In this document: in pieces, positions 51,449-59,633 of the stretch
Layout of the letters: every line of letters starts with the position of its first letter
Numbering within the stretch: position 1 is the first letter of the stretch
Assembly (NCBI GenBank): GCA_038210275.1
Contig: JBBQWV010000011.1
Location: 1-64,000 of the forward strand
Reading direction: 5' to 3'
DNA from: PALSA-1296 sp038210275
GTDB taxonomy: Bacteria; Bacteroidota; Ignavibacteria; Palsa-1295
DNA length: 64,000 nucleotides
Program-made: the position numbers and the translations under genes
Notes under the pieces: model-generated
What the model was told of the DNA's origin: nothing
Seen by the model: the letters and a program-made list of their open reading frames with translations, nothing else
Database searches by the model: none

Positions 51449-51549
51449 GCGTTTTGATTGTAGTGGATTTCTTGAACAGTATTTCTCACCTGCAAATTCA
51501 ACCCATGGTTGGAGCGATCATTAATTCTTTATTTGCGATGAGAGACTAT

Positions 51550-52524
51550 CTAAGAAGTTTTTGGATTACTGGACATGAATGACTCTTCGCCTTCATCAAG
51601 CCGTTCGAGTTTGGATTGGAGATAGGTGAATGCTTCGCGGGGCGAATCGCTGAAATGAATGAGATCAAGATCTTCATAATCTATCATCCCTTCTTCGGCT
51701 AAGAATTGAAAGTTCAAAATCTTATTCCAATACTCACTGCCATAGCAGATGATCGGCATTTTCTTTTTGATCTTCCCCGTCTGCACAAGGGTCAATATTT
51801 CTGCAAGTTCATCAATAGTCCCAAAGCCTCCCGGAAAAACAACAAGCGCTTTACCAAGATAGGAAAACCAAAACTTGCGCATGAAGAAATAATGAAATTC
51901 GAAATTGAGTTCTTCAGTGATATAAGAATTCGGCATCTGCTCGTAAGGCAAAGCGATGTTGAAGCCGATCGATCTTCCGCCTGCAAGCGACGCGCCTTTA
52001 TTCGCTGCTTCCATTATGCCGGGTCCGCCGCCGGAGCAGATTACGTATCGTTGTTTGAAACTTTGCGTTTTCACCGACTCGGCGCTGACAAATGGGACTC
52101 GTTCAGTGGTAATACCTTTCTTTGCATTTGACTTTTCTTCATCCCGTGCAGCAACGTTAATGGACCATTCTGTCAGGAGTCTTGAAAGTTCGACAGCATC
52201 TTCGTAATAGTGAGACATCCGCTCATGAGCCAACGCTCTTTTTCGCGCACCTTCAAGTTCACGCCCGACCTCTTCAGAATTTGAATGAGTACGTTCAATA
52301 AGTGACCCGGTATTCTCTACTTGCAGTTTCAGAGCCGCAGCTTCTTCGTGACTTTTGATCCGTGCGCTTCCGAAGAACACGATCATATCTTTGATGCGCT
52401 CTCGGTTGAGCCTCGAACGAGGTTCCATATACTCGGACATGATCCGAAGCAACCTCGCTTCCGGACTCGTCAAAAATTTTTCGTTCAGATACGCCTTCTC
52501 GGCGCGATGCTTTAGTGCTGACAT
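51550..52524 (-). CDS. LOG family protein (TIGR00730 Rossmann fold)
   Basis: 324 residues. The LOG signature is GGGPGIMEAANKGA and the PGGxGT motif is FPGGFGTIDELAEILTL. Such proteins are nucleotide 5'-monophosphate nucleosidases (cytokinin-activating in plants; bacterial role often unclear). The N-terminal 130 residues are extra helical sequence, as in YgdH/PpnN-size members. Single gene. Confidence 0.9.
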   Translation of the reverse strand: MSALKHRAEKAYLNEKFLTSPEARLLRIMSEYMEPRSRLNRERIKDMIVFFGSARIKSHEEAAALKLQVENTGSLIERTHSNSEEVGRELEGARKRALAHERMSHYYEDAVELSRLLTEWSINVAARDEEKSNAKKGITTERVPFVSAESVKTQSFKQRYVICSGGGPGIMEAANKGASLAGGRSIGFNIALPYEQMPNSYITEELNFEFHYFFMRKFWFSYLGKALVVFPGGFGTIDELAEILTLVQTGKIKKKMPIICYGSEYWNKILNFQFLAEEGMIDYEDLDLIHFSDSPREAFTYLQSKLERLDEGEESFMSSNPKTS

Positions 52525-52590
52525 ATAATAAATTTTGAGTTATGAATTGTGAGTTGTGAGTTAAGAATTCGAAAACTCAGAACTCTCCGT
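52525..52590. repeat. GAGTTTTGAA-family repeat upstream of LOG gene
   Basis: AAATTTTGAGTTATGAATTG then GTGAGTTGTGAGTTAAGAAT and CGAAAACTCAGAACTC. The tail CTCCGTGTCATAAG is shared with the copy at 56216 (CTTCCCGTGTCATTAG). Confidence 0.75.
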
Positions 52591-52686
52591 GTCATAAGTA
52601 CGCGGCGGCGGACTAATGACAAAACTAATAACAGCCTATATATTTAACGGAAAGCGGGTAAGGAATGATTCAAATGAAGCAAATAA

Positions 52687-52713
52687 AAAACCCTGCCGAA
52701 TTGGCAGGGTTTT
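52687..52713 (-). terminator. Rho-independent terminator
   Basis: AAAACCCTGCC-GAATT-GGCAGGGTTTT, an 11-bp stem, followed on the minus strand by a T-run (TTTTTTATTT including arm bases). It ends the 712-residue gene 48 bp upstream on that strand. Confidence 0.92.
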
Positions 52714-52760
52714 ATTGAACGACGTTCCTCGGATTGAGAAATATTTTTATTGGGTAAAAA

Positions 52761-54899
52761 TTAATTCGTTCTCAGCATTATTTGCTTTGCAGACTGGTCC
52801 GGTTGTGAAAGAAACTTCTCAATGCGGTCAAGCTTCGCCTTCATTGAGGTAACCTCAGCATTCGATTTGCGAAGTTCGATGACTTCTTTCTGAAGAGCTT
52901 CAATCTCTGTCTGTTCGTGGCTCATGATCTCGCTCATTGTCTTTGCATTCAAACCGACAGCAACTTTAATATATTTAATTCCTTCGAGTGGTGAAGAAGC
53001 CCAGGCTCTGCCGATCACCATAGTAAACTGTTCAGGGGTGATCATCTGAGCAGCAACCGCAGTTCCTAATCCGTCATTTTTACCCGAGGCGATAATAAAA
53101 TCACCCTCATGTACAATACCCATAACTTTCACCGGCACCTGTCCGAGAAAACCTACTTTATTGTAATTCGCTTCTTCTCCACGAGGAGGTACGTTACCAA
53201 GAACGATCGGTGCAAGCGAAATTGATAACACGCTCTGAGCGCCGTCAGTATTTTTGGAGATCAATCCGTTCTTCACACCAACAATATCACCGGGATAAAG
53301 CTTCTCTGAAGTATTTGCACGTTTAAGATATTCAGCATAATCACCGGCTGAAGATTGATAGGAAACTCCAAGTTGAGAAGTCTCGATTCCTGTAATCACG
53401 GCAAACTGAGCGATCTGAACTGCGATGCCAACTGCCTGCGCAGCAAATCCAACACCTTCAGGTATTCCGACAACTGTTGCAGCAGATGCTGCGGCGGCAA
53501 CAAGTTCGGCAGCTGCGACAACTATGTTTGCAGCATTGATCGTAGTATTCGCAATAAAGATCGGATCATTCGTATAATCTGAGAGATCTTGACCTTGGAT
53601 ACTTCCACGAGCATTAGCGCTACTTGCGTCATAGAAGTCTGCAAAATGGGTATTGCTGTTTAATCCGACACCAGTTTGAGAAGTACAATGAATTTCTAAT
53701 CCCTGCAAACTACTGGTATTAATTTTAGCAGCATATCCAGAGCCAGTACCATTGACTGTAAACTCGCCAGTGCCTTCATTGATCGTGGTGTTACCCACAT
53801 TCATTGTTACACTTCCGCCACCATTAATTATTGTATTACCACCCGCAATAGTAGTATTGCCGATTGCATCTATCGTGAATCTCGGTGTATTGCCCGTGAC
53901 TAAGTTCACAGTATTGCCGGTTCTGGTGCCGATGTTAATGTTTGCATTAGCAACGATCTGGTGCGTTGCGCTATTTCCGTCAAGCCAGATACTTCCACCA
54001 ACCTTCTGAATACCAGTAACGATCTGATCGCCGATGATACGCGAATCCCAAACTGGATCAGCAGCTACATTTAATACCGTAGCATTTGCAGCACCATTGA
54101 CTACGAGAAGATTATTGCTATTGCCGGTTGTGATGTTGACACCGGTACCGGTACCTGTAGTAGATACGTTCAATGCCGTTGCCCCACTTCCGACATTCGA
54201 GATGGCGAACTGACCTGCACGACCTGTTCCTGTGGTCGCAACATCAAGGACTGGTGAGCTATTTCCTGAAAATGTCGAGAAGAAACCAGCGCGACCGGAA
54301 GTTCCGGTGTGGATCGAACTAAAAGCATCTTGTGTGCCTACTTCGTTAACCTGCAAATGACTTGCAGCAGCAGCAGGAATTCCGATAGAAATATTCCCAC
54401 CTCCGAGAATGCGCATACGCTCAATGAGATTTGTACGGAAAACGAAATCTGTTGCTTCGTTCGTACCGATGAAATCCACTGTTGGGTCTGTAAGGAAATT
54501 ACCTTTTGTCATCCAAGGAGAAGCATACGCTGAGCCATTATAAAAATCCAACGAACGCTTATCGGTATTCACAACGATTAAGCCGAGTGGCGGGCTGCCA
54601 CCACAGATCGCAAGTTCTTGCACATTAGTCATTCTCGGCGGAAGAAATCCTTTCGAGGTTGAACTGAGATCAAGCAATGCACAACTGCTTGGGAAGCCTG
54701 GAGTTGTCAGCCCTGTCGCATCAATGCCGAGTGAACCGAGGCGGTCAATCAGATAGACGTTATTTGCACTAACGAGGTCTCCGGCATCTATTAAGAGGCG
54801 GCGTACACCAAATGTACGTCCGACAAACTGCGCGTTTGCTGCGGCAAAGGTTGAAACGATCACCAAGCAGGTAATCGCGAGATAGGTCAGCTTTCTCAT
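52761..54899 (-). CDS. Exported tail-fibre-like protein with C-terminal coiled coil
   Basis: 712 residues. Signal peptide ends AAANAQ. Near residue 75 is LLDLSSTSKGFLPPRMTNVQ, a text common in exported Bacteroidota proteins that resemble phage tail fibres. Residues 130-420 are Asn/Thr/Gly-rich beta repeats (NVSTTGTGTGVNITTGN, INIGTRTGNTVNLVTGN). Then a hydrophobic Ala-rich helix, a region SAGDYAEYLKRANTSEKLYPGDIVGV like peptidase G2/endosialidase chaperone-type domains, and a C-terminal coiled coil. Likely a surface trimer. No T9SS sorting domain seen. Confidence 0.72.
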   Translation of the reverse strand: MRKLTYLAITCLVIVSTFAAANAQFVGRTFGVRRLLIDAGDLVSANNVYLIDRLGSLGIDATGLTTPGFPSSCALLDLSSTSKGFLPPRMTNVQELAICGGSPPLGLIVVNTDKRSLDFYNGSAYASPWMTKGNFLTDPTVDFIGTNEATDFVFRTNLIERMRILGGGNISIGIPAAAASHLQVNEVGTQDAFSSIHTGTSGRAGFFSTFSGNSSPVLDVATTGTGRAGQFAISNVGSGATALNVSTTGTGTGVNITTGNSNNLLVVNGAANATVLNVAADPVWDSRIIGDQIVTGIQKVGGSIWLDGNSATHQIVANANINIGTRTGNTVNLVTGNTPRFTIDAIGNTTIAGGNTIINGGGSVTMNVGNTTINEGTGEFTVNGTGSGYAAKINTSSLQGLEIHCTSQTGVGLNSNTHFADFYDASSANARGSIQGQDLSDYTNDPIFIANTTINAANIVVAAAELVAAAASAATVVGIPEGVGFAAQAVGIAVQIAQFAVITGIETSQLGVSYQSSAGDYAEYLKRANTSEKLYPGDIVGVKNGLISKNTDGAQSVLSISLAPIVLGNVPPRGEEANYNKVGFLGQVPVKVMGIVHEGDFIIASGKNDGLGTAVAAQMITPEQFTMVIGRAWASSPLEGIKYIKVAVGLNAKTMSEIMSHEQTEIEALQKEVIELRKSNAEVTSMKAKLDRIEKFLSQPDQSAKQIMLRTN

Positions 54900-54993
54900 A
54901 AGTTATTGATAAGAAATAGTTAATAAGGAATCTAAAGACTCCCTGTGGTTAAAACTGAATACAAATATACGGTTATTTAATGTGAACAAATGA

Positions 54994-55017
54994 AAAACCC
55001 GCGAATTTGCGGGCTTT
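54994..55017 (-). terminator. Rho-independent terminator
   Basis: On the minus strand AAAGCCCGC-AAATTC-GCGGGTTTTT, with one G-U pair. It lies 22 bp after the rpoZ stop. Confidence 0.88.
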
Positions 55018-55038
55018 CAGAAATTTTGGAAAATGGTA

Positions 55039-55341
55039 TTATTCCGGGACTGCGTCACGGAATCGGAACTCGAGCTTTCCGGCTTGGAATTCCTTCAAAG
55101 CCTCTAAAGTCGGCTTGCCGCGTTTTTCGATCTCCAAAGAGATGCGCATTTGGTCAAAATTCGTCGTTTCGAATTCATCGTCCTCTTCTTCCATTGGGAC
55201 TAAGGTGGATATACGAGCCATATACTCGGTTTTGATCTCGTCATTGATCTGACGAGCACGTTTGGCAGTAATAGCGATCGCCTGATAGAGCGTTTCGCCT
55301 TGCTTTGTCATTTTTTCGAGATCTACCGGTATAATACCCAT
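55039..55341 (-). CDS. rpoZ: RNA polymerase omega-like subunit
   Basis: 100 residues from ATG 55341; the longer frame begins in a repeat. The core segment GETLYQAIAITAKRARQINDEIK is the omega helix motif, and the N-terminal VDLEKM fits. It is longer than E. coli omega at the C-terminal side, as in Bacteroidota. Usually next to gmk; here a BclA-like gene and two repeats lie between them. Confidence 0.87.
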   Translation of the reverse strand: MGIIPVDLEKMTKQGETLYQAIAITAKRARQINDEIKTEYMARISTLVPMEEEDDEFETTNFDQMRISLEIEKRGKPTLEALKEFQAGKLEFRFRDAVPE

Positions 55342-55420
55342 GATATTTTTCCTTATAAAATTAGGAGATACGAAACACCTTTCTTGGACGAGAGGTTCAA
55401 AAAAAGGGAAAAGCGACCGT

Positions 55421-55470
55421 GGGTTTGAGTTTTGAGTTAAGAACTCAAAATTCATAACTCAAAACTTTCC
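55421..55470. repeat. GAGTTTTGAA-family repeat, rpoZ side of the BclA-like gene
   Basis: GGGTTTGAGTTTTGAGTTAA then GAACTCAAAATTCATAACTC and AAAACTTTCC. Inner hairpin TTTTGAGTT-AAG-AACTCAAAA (55430-55450). Direct-repeat partner of 56216-56265. Confidence 0.85.
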
Positions 55471-55479
55471 CGGTATATT

Positions 55480-56091
55480 TTATTGAAGTTGTTTAATTAC
55501 GAGATGCGCCGAGACGGGGTGAGTTCCTCCTGCTAAGGGTGTGATCGTCAATGCAGTAGGATTTCCGGCAGGATTAATAACCTCGACGATAGAATTAATT
55601 ACCGATGTTGTAATAAGAGACGTACCGGTAAGCTGGCTTGTACCTGTTGCTCTTCCGACAACTGAATTCGCTATGCTAATTCCATTCACTCGAAGCATTA
55701 ACTGGCCGGGTTCATTGACGCTCACCTGAAAGGATACTTCGTATGTACCGATATTTGGCAAGTTAAATGTTGATGGACCCGTACGGCTAATAACTCCGGA
55801 ATTAGAACCATCTTGGGGAAAAGAAACGGCATTATTCGCTGCAACCGTTGCAGCATTATCTGGCGGCATCAGTGCAAAAAAATCAGCAAAGGGAAGGGTT
55901 GATGTACTTGTGACCAGTGTTCCGCCGCCGGCAGGCAAGGTGTAAGTTGCGGTCGTAGGTGATGCCTTAATAGTAGAGTAATGCCCCATGCCATCATCTA
56001 CTTGCAGAGAATGTTCACCCGACTGGGCATTGGCATTCGAAATACACAAACAAAAAATAAAGAGGGTAATGGATAAAAGACGAAGTTTCAT
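55480..56091 (-). CDS. Exported protein with BclA C-terminal (C1q/TNF-like) domain
   Basis: 203 residues. Signal peptide ends NANAQ. After a 60-residue N-part, residues 65-203 match the BclA C-domain: FADFFALMPPDNAATVAANN, STFNLPNIGTYEVSFQVSV, GQLMLRVNGISIANSVVGRA, TGTSQLTGTSLI and the end TALTITPLAGGTHPVSAHLV. This domain forms surface trimers in spore exosporium filaments of Bacillus and occurs in many other taxa. No collagen-like repeats are present. It lies between gmk and rpoZ, flanked by direct repeats. Confidence 0.85.
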   Translation of the reverse strand: MKLRLLSITLFIFCLCISNANAQSGEHSLQVDDGMGHYSTIKASPTTATYTLPAGGGTLVTSTSTLPFADFFALMPPDNAATVAANNAVSFPQDGSNSGVISRTGPSTFNLPNIGTYEVSFQVSVNEPGQLMLRVNGISIANSVVGRATGTSQLTGTSLITTSVINSIVEVINPAGNPTALTITPLAGGTHPVSAHLVIKQLQ

Positions 56092-56215
56092 GGCGATTTT
56101 TGAAATAAATAAAAAGATAATTCGATAATGCAGTCTAAAATACTATAGCGAAGGTACAAAAATACAAAAGAAATGGAAGACGACTTGCAAAAGGATTGTG
56201 ATCGGGCGAGAGGGG

Positions 56216-56265
56216 ATTGAATTTTGAGTTAAGAATTCAAAACTCAAAACTCAAAACTCTTCCCG
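56216..56265. repeat. GAGTTTTGAA-family repeat, gmk side of the BclA-like gene
   Basis: GATTGAATTTTGAGTTAAGA then ATTCAAAACTCAAAACTCAA and AACTCTTCCC. Same orientation as 55421-55470, and clearly similar along its length. Confidence 0.85.
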
Positions 56266-56270
56266 TGTCA

Positions 56271-56828
56271 TTAGTTTTCAGAAGCAATCAGTGCCTCCAC
56301 TTCTGCAACAGCCTTATCCAGATCGTCGTTAATAACGATATGCGCATAGACGCTTGCCATTCCCATTTCCATTTCGGCGCGTTCAAGTCTGCGTTCGATA
56401 ATTTCTTTGGTCTCGCTTCCGCGCTTATTTAGTCGTTCGCCAAGAACTTCAAGTGAAGGTGGGGCGATGAATATAAGAAGCGTATGATCGGGATAGCGTG
56501 AATGAATCGAGATCCCGCCTTTGACGTCAATATCAAAGAGTAAAGTTTTGCCGGCGGATTTTGCACGGTCTATTTCTGAGATGAGTGTACCATAATAATT
56601 TCCGAAAATTTCTTCGTACTCGATGAGGCTATTATCCTTGATCTTTTTTAAGAAATCCTCTTTGGTCAGAAAATAATAATCCACGCCTTCACGCTCTCCT
56701 TCGCGCATTTTGCGAGTAGTAGCAGAAATGCTGAAAGTGAGTTGATCCGAATGCGCAGCGAGAATCCGCTTGGTGATGGTTGTCTTGCCTGCTCCCGAAG
56801 GTGCGCTGATAACGATGAGTTGTTTCAT
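56271..56828 (-). CDS. gmk: Guanylate kinase
   Basis: 185 residues; GMP to GDP. P-loop SAPSGAGKTTITKRIL at residues 8-23, GMP-binding SATTRKMREGEREGVDYYFL and YGTLISEID, and LLFDIDVKGG. Normal length. Confidence 0.97.
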   Translation of the reverse strand: MKQLIVISAPSGAGKTTITKRILAAHSDQLTFSISATTRKMREGEREGVDYYFLTKEDFLKKIKDNSLIEYEEIFGNYYGTLISEIDRAKSAGKTLLFDIDVKGGISIHSRYPDHTLLIFIAPPSLEVLGERLNKRGSETKEIIERRLERAEMEMGMASVYAHIVINDDLDKAVAEVEALIASEN

Positions 56829-56844
56829 TTTTTTTTAATTTTGT

Positions 56845-56962
56845 GTCATTGCGAGAAGGGCTTTAGCCCGACGAATCAATCCCCTGATAGTTTGTAGTTC
56901 CTAAATCTCTACCACGAATTAGGGGATTGCTTCGTCGTTGCTACGCGACTCCTCGCAATGAC
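56845..56962. repeat. Composite CATTGCGAG-type palindromic element
   Basis: Begins GTCATTGCGAGAAGGGCTTT and ends ACTCCTCGCAATGAC; terminal inverted ends and inner hairpins such as GGGCTTTAGCCC and CGACGAA/TTCGTCG. The centre CCCCTGATAGTTTGTAGTTC to TACCACGAATTAGGGG is the shared core found at 59742 and, inverted, at 16493. Confidence 0.9.
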
Positions 56963-56966
56963 ACAT

Positions 56967-57761
56967 TTATTTCCCTTCAAATTTTGGAGCACGTTTTTCT
57001 TTAAATGCTTTGTAAAATTCTTTGTGATCTGCTGTTTGCATCATTAACGCTTGAGCGGTTGCTTCCTGTTCGATCGCAGTCGAAATATCCATCAGCCATT
57101 CATTATTGATCAGGCGTTTGGTAAGTCCGAGAGCAAGTGATGCGCTTTCGGCTAAGCGTTTTGCAAGAGCCATTGTTTCATTCTCCAGTTCAGAAAGTTC
57201 AACAACTTTATTCGCAAGCCCAACACGAAGAGCTTCATCGCTCGAAATTTTATCACCGAGCATCAGATATTCTGTTGCATGAGCAAGCCCCACGACTTTC
57301 GGAAGTAAAAATACTGCACCCATATCGGCAGCAGTCAAGCCGACTTTCTGGAACAGAAATGCAATATTCGCTTCTTTTGAAAGAATCCTGAAATCACTTG
57401 CAAGAGCTATCACAGCCCCAGCCCCCGCGGCAATACCATTGATCGAAGCGATGATCGGTTTTTCGAGTTGGCGCATATTGACGATGAGTTCGCCAGTCAT
57501 GCGCGTGAACTCAAGCAAGCCTTTCACATCGCGCTGAAAAAGATCGCCGATGATCTTATGCACGTCGCCGCCGGAGCAAAAGCCCTTGCCTTCACCTTCG
57601 ATCACGACAACTTTCACATCGTCATCAGACCGAAGACCATACATCAAGTCTGTCAGATCACGATAGACTTTGAATGTCAGCGAGCCAAGAGTCTTCGGAC
57701 GCGCAAAGCGCACACGCGCAATATGATCGGTTACTGAATAATGAAACGAGTCTGTCTGCAT
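56967..57761 (-). CDS. Enoyl-CoA hydratase/isomerase family protein
   Basis: 264 residues, crotonase fold. Oxyanion-hole regions: IEGEGKGFCSGGDVHKI and SINGIAAGAGAVIALASDFRI; the second catalytic-Glu position appears as LTAADMGAVFLLPKVVG, without the usual Glu, so it may be an isomerase or other crotonase. C-terminus KEFYKAFKEKRAPKFEGK is typical. Probably fatty acid oxidation. Confidence 0.9.
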   Translation of the reverse strand: MQTDSFHYSVTDHIARVRFARPKTLGSLTFKVYRDLTDLMYGLRSDDDVKVVVIEGEGKGFCSGGDVHKIIGDLFQRDVKGLLEFTRMTGELIVNMRQLEKPIIASINGIAAGAGAVIALASDFRILSKEANIAFLFQKVGLTAADMGAVFLLPKVVGLAHATEYLMLGDKISSDEALRVGLANKVVELSELENETMALAKRLAESASLALGLTKRLINNEWLMDISTAIEQEATAQALMMQTADHKEFYKAFKEKRAPKFEGK

Positions 57762-57823
57762 AAGAGAAAAATTGAGAGTACCTTAACACGAACTTCCGAA
57801 AATAGGTCAATAGAAATATATGA

Positions 57824-58237
57824 TCAGAATATCAGGACTAAACTTCCACCTATAATCAGCGCTGCGCCGATAGCAGTCTTTATGGTAATAGCCTCCCTGA
57901 GAAATATCGCTGCAAGGATGATAGCAAAGGCAACACTTAGTTTATCTACCGGAGCAACTTTTGATACATCTCCGATGGATAGCGCCTTAAAGTAAAATAT
58001 CCAGGAAAGTCCGGTTGCAATTCCTGAAAGGACAAGGAATAGAATATTCTCTTTCGAAAGAGTAGCAAGATCTTTTCCATTACCCCTGAAAAAAACTATT
58101 CCCCATGCAATGAAAAGAATAACGACAGTTCGCACAGCCGTTGCCAGATTCGAGTCAACTCCTTTAATGCCGATCTTTGCAAAGATCGCCGTCAGTGCTG
58201 CGAATGCCGCTGATAGAAGAGCATATATCCACCACAT
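57824..58237 (-). CDS. EamA-type small transporter
   Basis: 137 residues, one EamA repeat with five hydrophobic segments (WIYALLSAAFAALTAIFAKI, TAVRTVVILFIAWGIVFF, LFLVLSGIATGLSWIFYFKAL, LSVAFAIILAAIFL, TAIGAALIIGGSLVLIF). Single-domain EamA proteins probably act as dimers; substrate unknown. Its start is 32 bp from the 69-nt repeat shared with the fic promoter. Confidence 0.88.
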   Translation of the reverse strand: MWWIYALLSAAFAALTAIFAKIGIKGVDSNLATAVRTVVILFIAWGIVFFRGNGKDLATLSKENILFLVLSGIATGLSWIFYFKALSIGDVSKVAPVDKLSVAFAIILAAIFLREAITIKTAIGAALIIGGSLVLIF

Positions 58238-58269
58238 AATTTATCCTCCGATGAATAAAAATTTATTCA

Positions 58270-58338
58270 CTAATTAACCATCCTTTATTAGTGATAATTG
58301 CTAATAAAACTTATTACAGTAAGTCTAATTAATAAAAA
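58270..58338. promoter_or_regulatory. 69-nt palindromic site upstream of the EamA gene
   Basis: Contains CTAATTAA, then inner inverted arms CTTTATTAG (58283-58291) and CTAATAAAA (58301-58309), then TCTAATTAATAAAAA. It matches 59534-59602 over the same length, about two-thirds identical, with all the arm bases kept. Candidate operator. Confidence 0.7.
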
Positions 58339-58352
58339 GCACAGCCGATGCC

Positions 58353-59531
58353 TTATTTGATCGGCTGCGCTCCTTTTTCGAGAATGCGGTAATAGGTGCG
58401 ATAGCGAAACATTCTATCGCGCTTTTTCCCGGTTATCTCTTCGATGATCTTCATCTCACCGAGTTTATCGAATGCTGCAACGGCAGTCGGCATCGAAAGT
58501 TTGAGCTTCTTCGCCGCTTCGGGAATCGTTGCCACCATCTGCTTTTTGAGCAGATCATGGACGCGAAGTGCCGTCGGAGCAAAGCGCTCCAGCCGCTCAA
58601 GCTTCTTGCGGTCTTTTGCAAAAAGATCGAGCAATGCCGTCGCTGTTTGCGTAGCTTGTTCGGATGCGGCAAGCACTCCTTCGAGGAAAAAGCCGAGCCA
58701 GCGTTCCCATTCGCCGTGAGTGCGAACGGCATCAAGCATTTCATAATATGCCGAGCGATTCTCTTTGAAATAGAGACTCGGATATAATGCCGGATAGCGT
58801 AGCGCACCTTCAGCACAAAGCAATAGCGTGATCAGCAAACGTCCGACGCGCCCATTGCCATCTAAGAATGGATGGATGGTTTCGAATTGAACATGTACTA
58901 AAGCCGCCTTGATAAGTGATGGAGTCCTGACGGGATCATCATGAATGAATTTCTCCATCGCCGAAATTGCTTGTGGCAATTCATTCGGCGGCGGTGGCAC
59001 GAACCGCGCATTTCCCGGACGCGAACCGCCGATCCAGTTTTGTGATGTACGGAATTCACCCGGCTTTTTATGAGAGCCTCTTCCGCTCGAAAGCAAAATG
59101 CCATGCAGCTCACGCATCAATCGTTGCGAAAGCGGAAAGCCGCCTCGGATGCGTTTCAAGCCATGCTCTATTGCAAGAACATAATTCGAAACTTCCTTTG
59201 CATCATCAAGCGAACCTGTCATCTCAGGTTTTATCGCAGCATCATTCTCGAAGATCAGTAGATCCGAGAGTGTCGTCTGCGAACCTTCGATCTGCGAAGA
59301 GAGAAGCGCTTCTTTCCGAACGTAGAAATGCAGGAAGATCCCCATATCCGGCAATAGCGATGAGTACGCATCAAGCCTGCCAAGTGAGCGATTGCCGCTA
59401 TCAAGCAATTCCTGAAGATCGGCCGTAAGCACAAGCGCCGGTTTCGGAGGAAGCGGATCAGGCACAAATGCCTTGACATGCTCTCCGCCGACCGATGTAG
59501 TGACATACTTCCCCGTGATCTTCCGTTTCAT
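58353..59531 (-). CDS. Fic-family protein (AMP-transferase) with C-terminal winged helix
   Basis: 392 residues. The Fic motif HPFLDGNGRVGRLL (near residue 226) holds the catalytic His. The N-terminal inhibitory helix is present: SSQIEGSQTTLSD, fitting the S/T-x-x-x-E-G class II pattern, so the enzyme is normally autoinhibited. C-terminal residues 310-380 look like a winged helix (TIPEAAKKLKLSMPTAVAAFDKLGEMKIIEEITG). It likely AMPylates a target and binds its own operator. Flanked by two 69-nt related sites. Confidence 0.93.
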   Translation of the reverse strand: MKRKITGKYVTTSVGGEHVKAFVPDPLPPKPALVLTADLQELLDSGNRSLGRLDAYSSLLPDMGIFLHFYVRKEALLSSQIEGSQTTLSDLLIFENDAAIKPEMTGSLDDAKEVSNYVLAIEHGLKRIRGGFPLSQRLMRELHGILLSSGRGSHKKPGEFRTSQNWIGGSRPGNARFVPPPPNELPQAISAMEKFIHDDPVRTPSLIKAALVHVQFETIHPFLDGNGRVGRLLITLLLCAEGALRYPALYPSLYFKENRSAYYEMLDAVRTHGEWERWLGFFLEGVLAASEQATQTATALLDLFAKDRKKLERLERFAPTALRVHDLLKKQMVATIPEAAKKLKLSMPTAVAAFDKLGEMKIIEEITGKKRDRMFRYRTYYRILEKGAQPIK

Positions 59532-59533
59532 CG

Positions 59534-59602
59534 CTAATTAAAGATGCTTTATTAGCAGAATTCACTAATAAAGATTGTACGTATAACTTTAATTAGTAAA
59601 AA
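59534..59602. promoter_or_regulatory. 69-nt nested palindrome at the fic start
   Basis: Outer arms CTAATTAAAG (59534-59543) and CTTTAATTAG (59587-59596) are exact complements; inner arms CTTTATTAG (59547-59555) and CTAATAAAG (59565-59573) are also exact. It begins 3 bp upstream of the fic ATG and so covers the leader. Candidate operator bound by the Fic winged helix. Confidence 0.78.
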
Positions 59603-59633
59603 TTGGTTCACATCAATAGGTTAGAATAATAAC

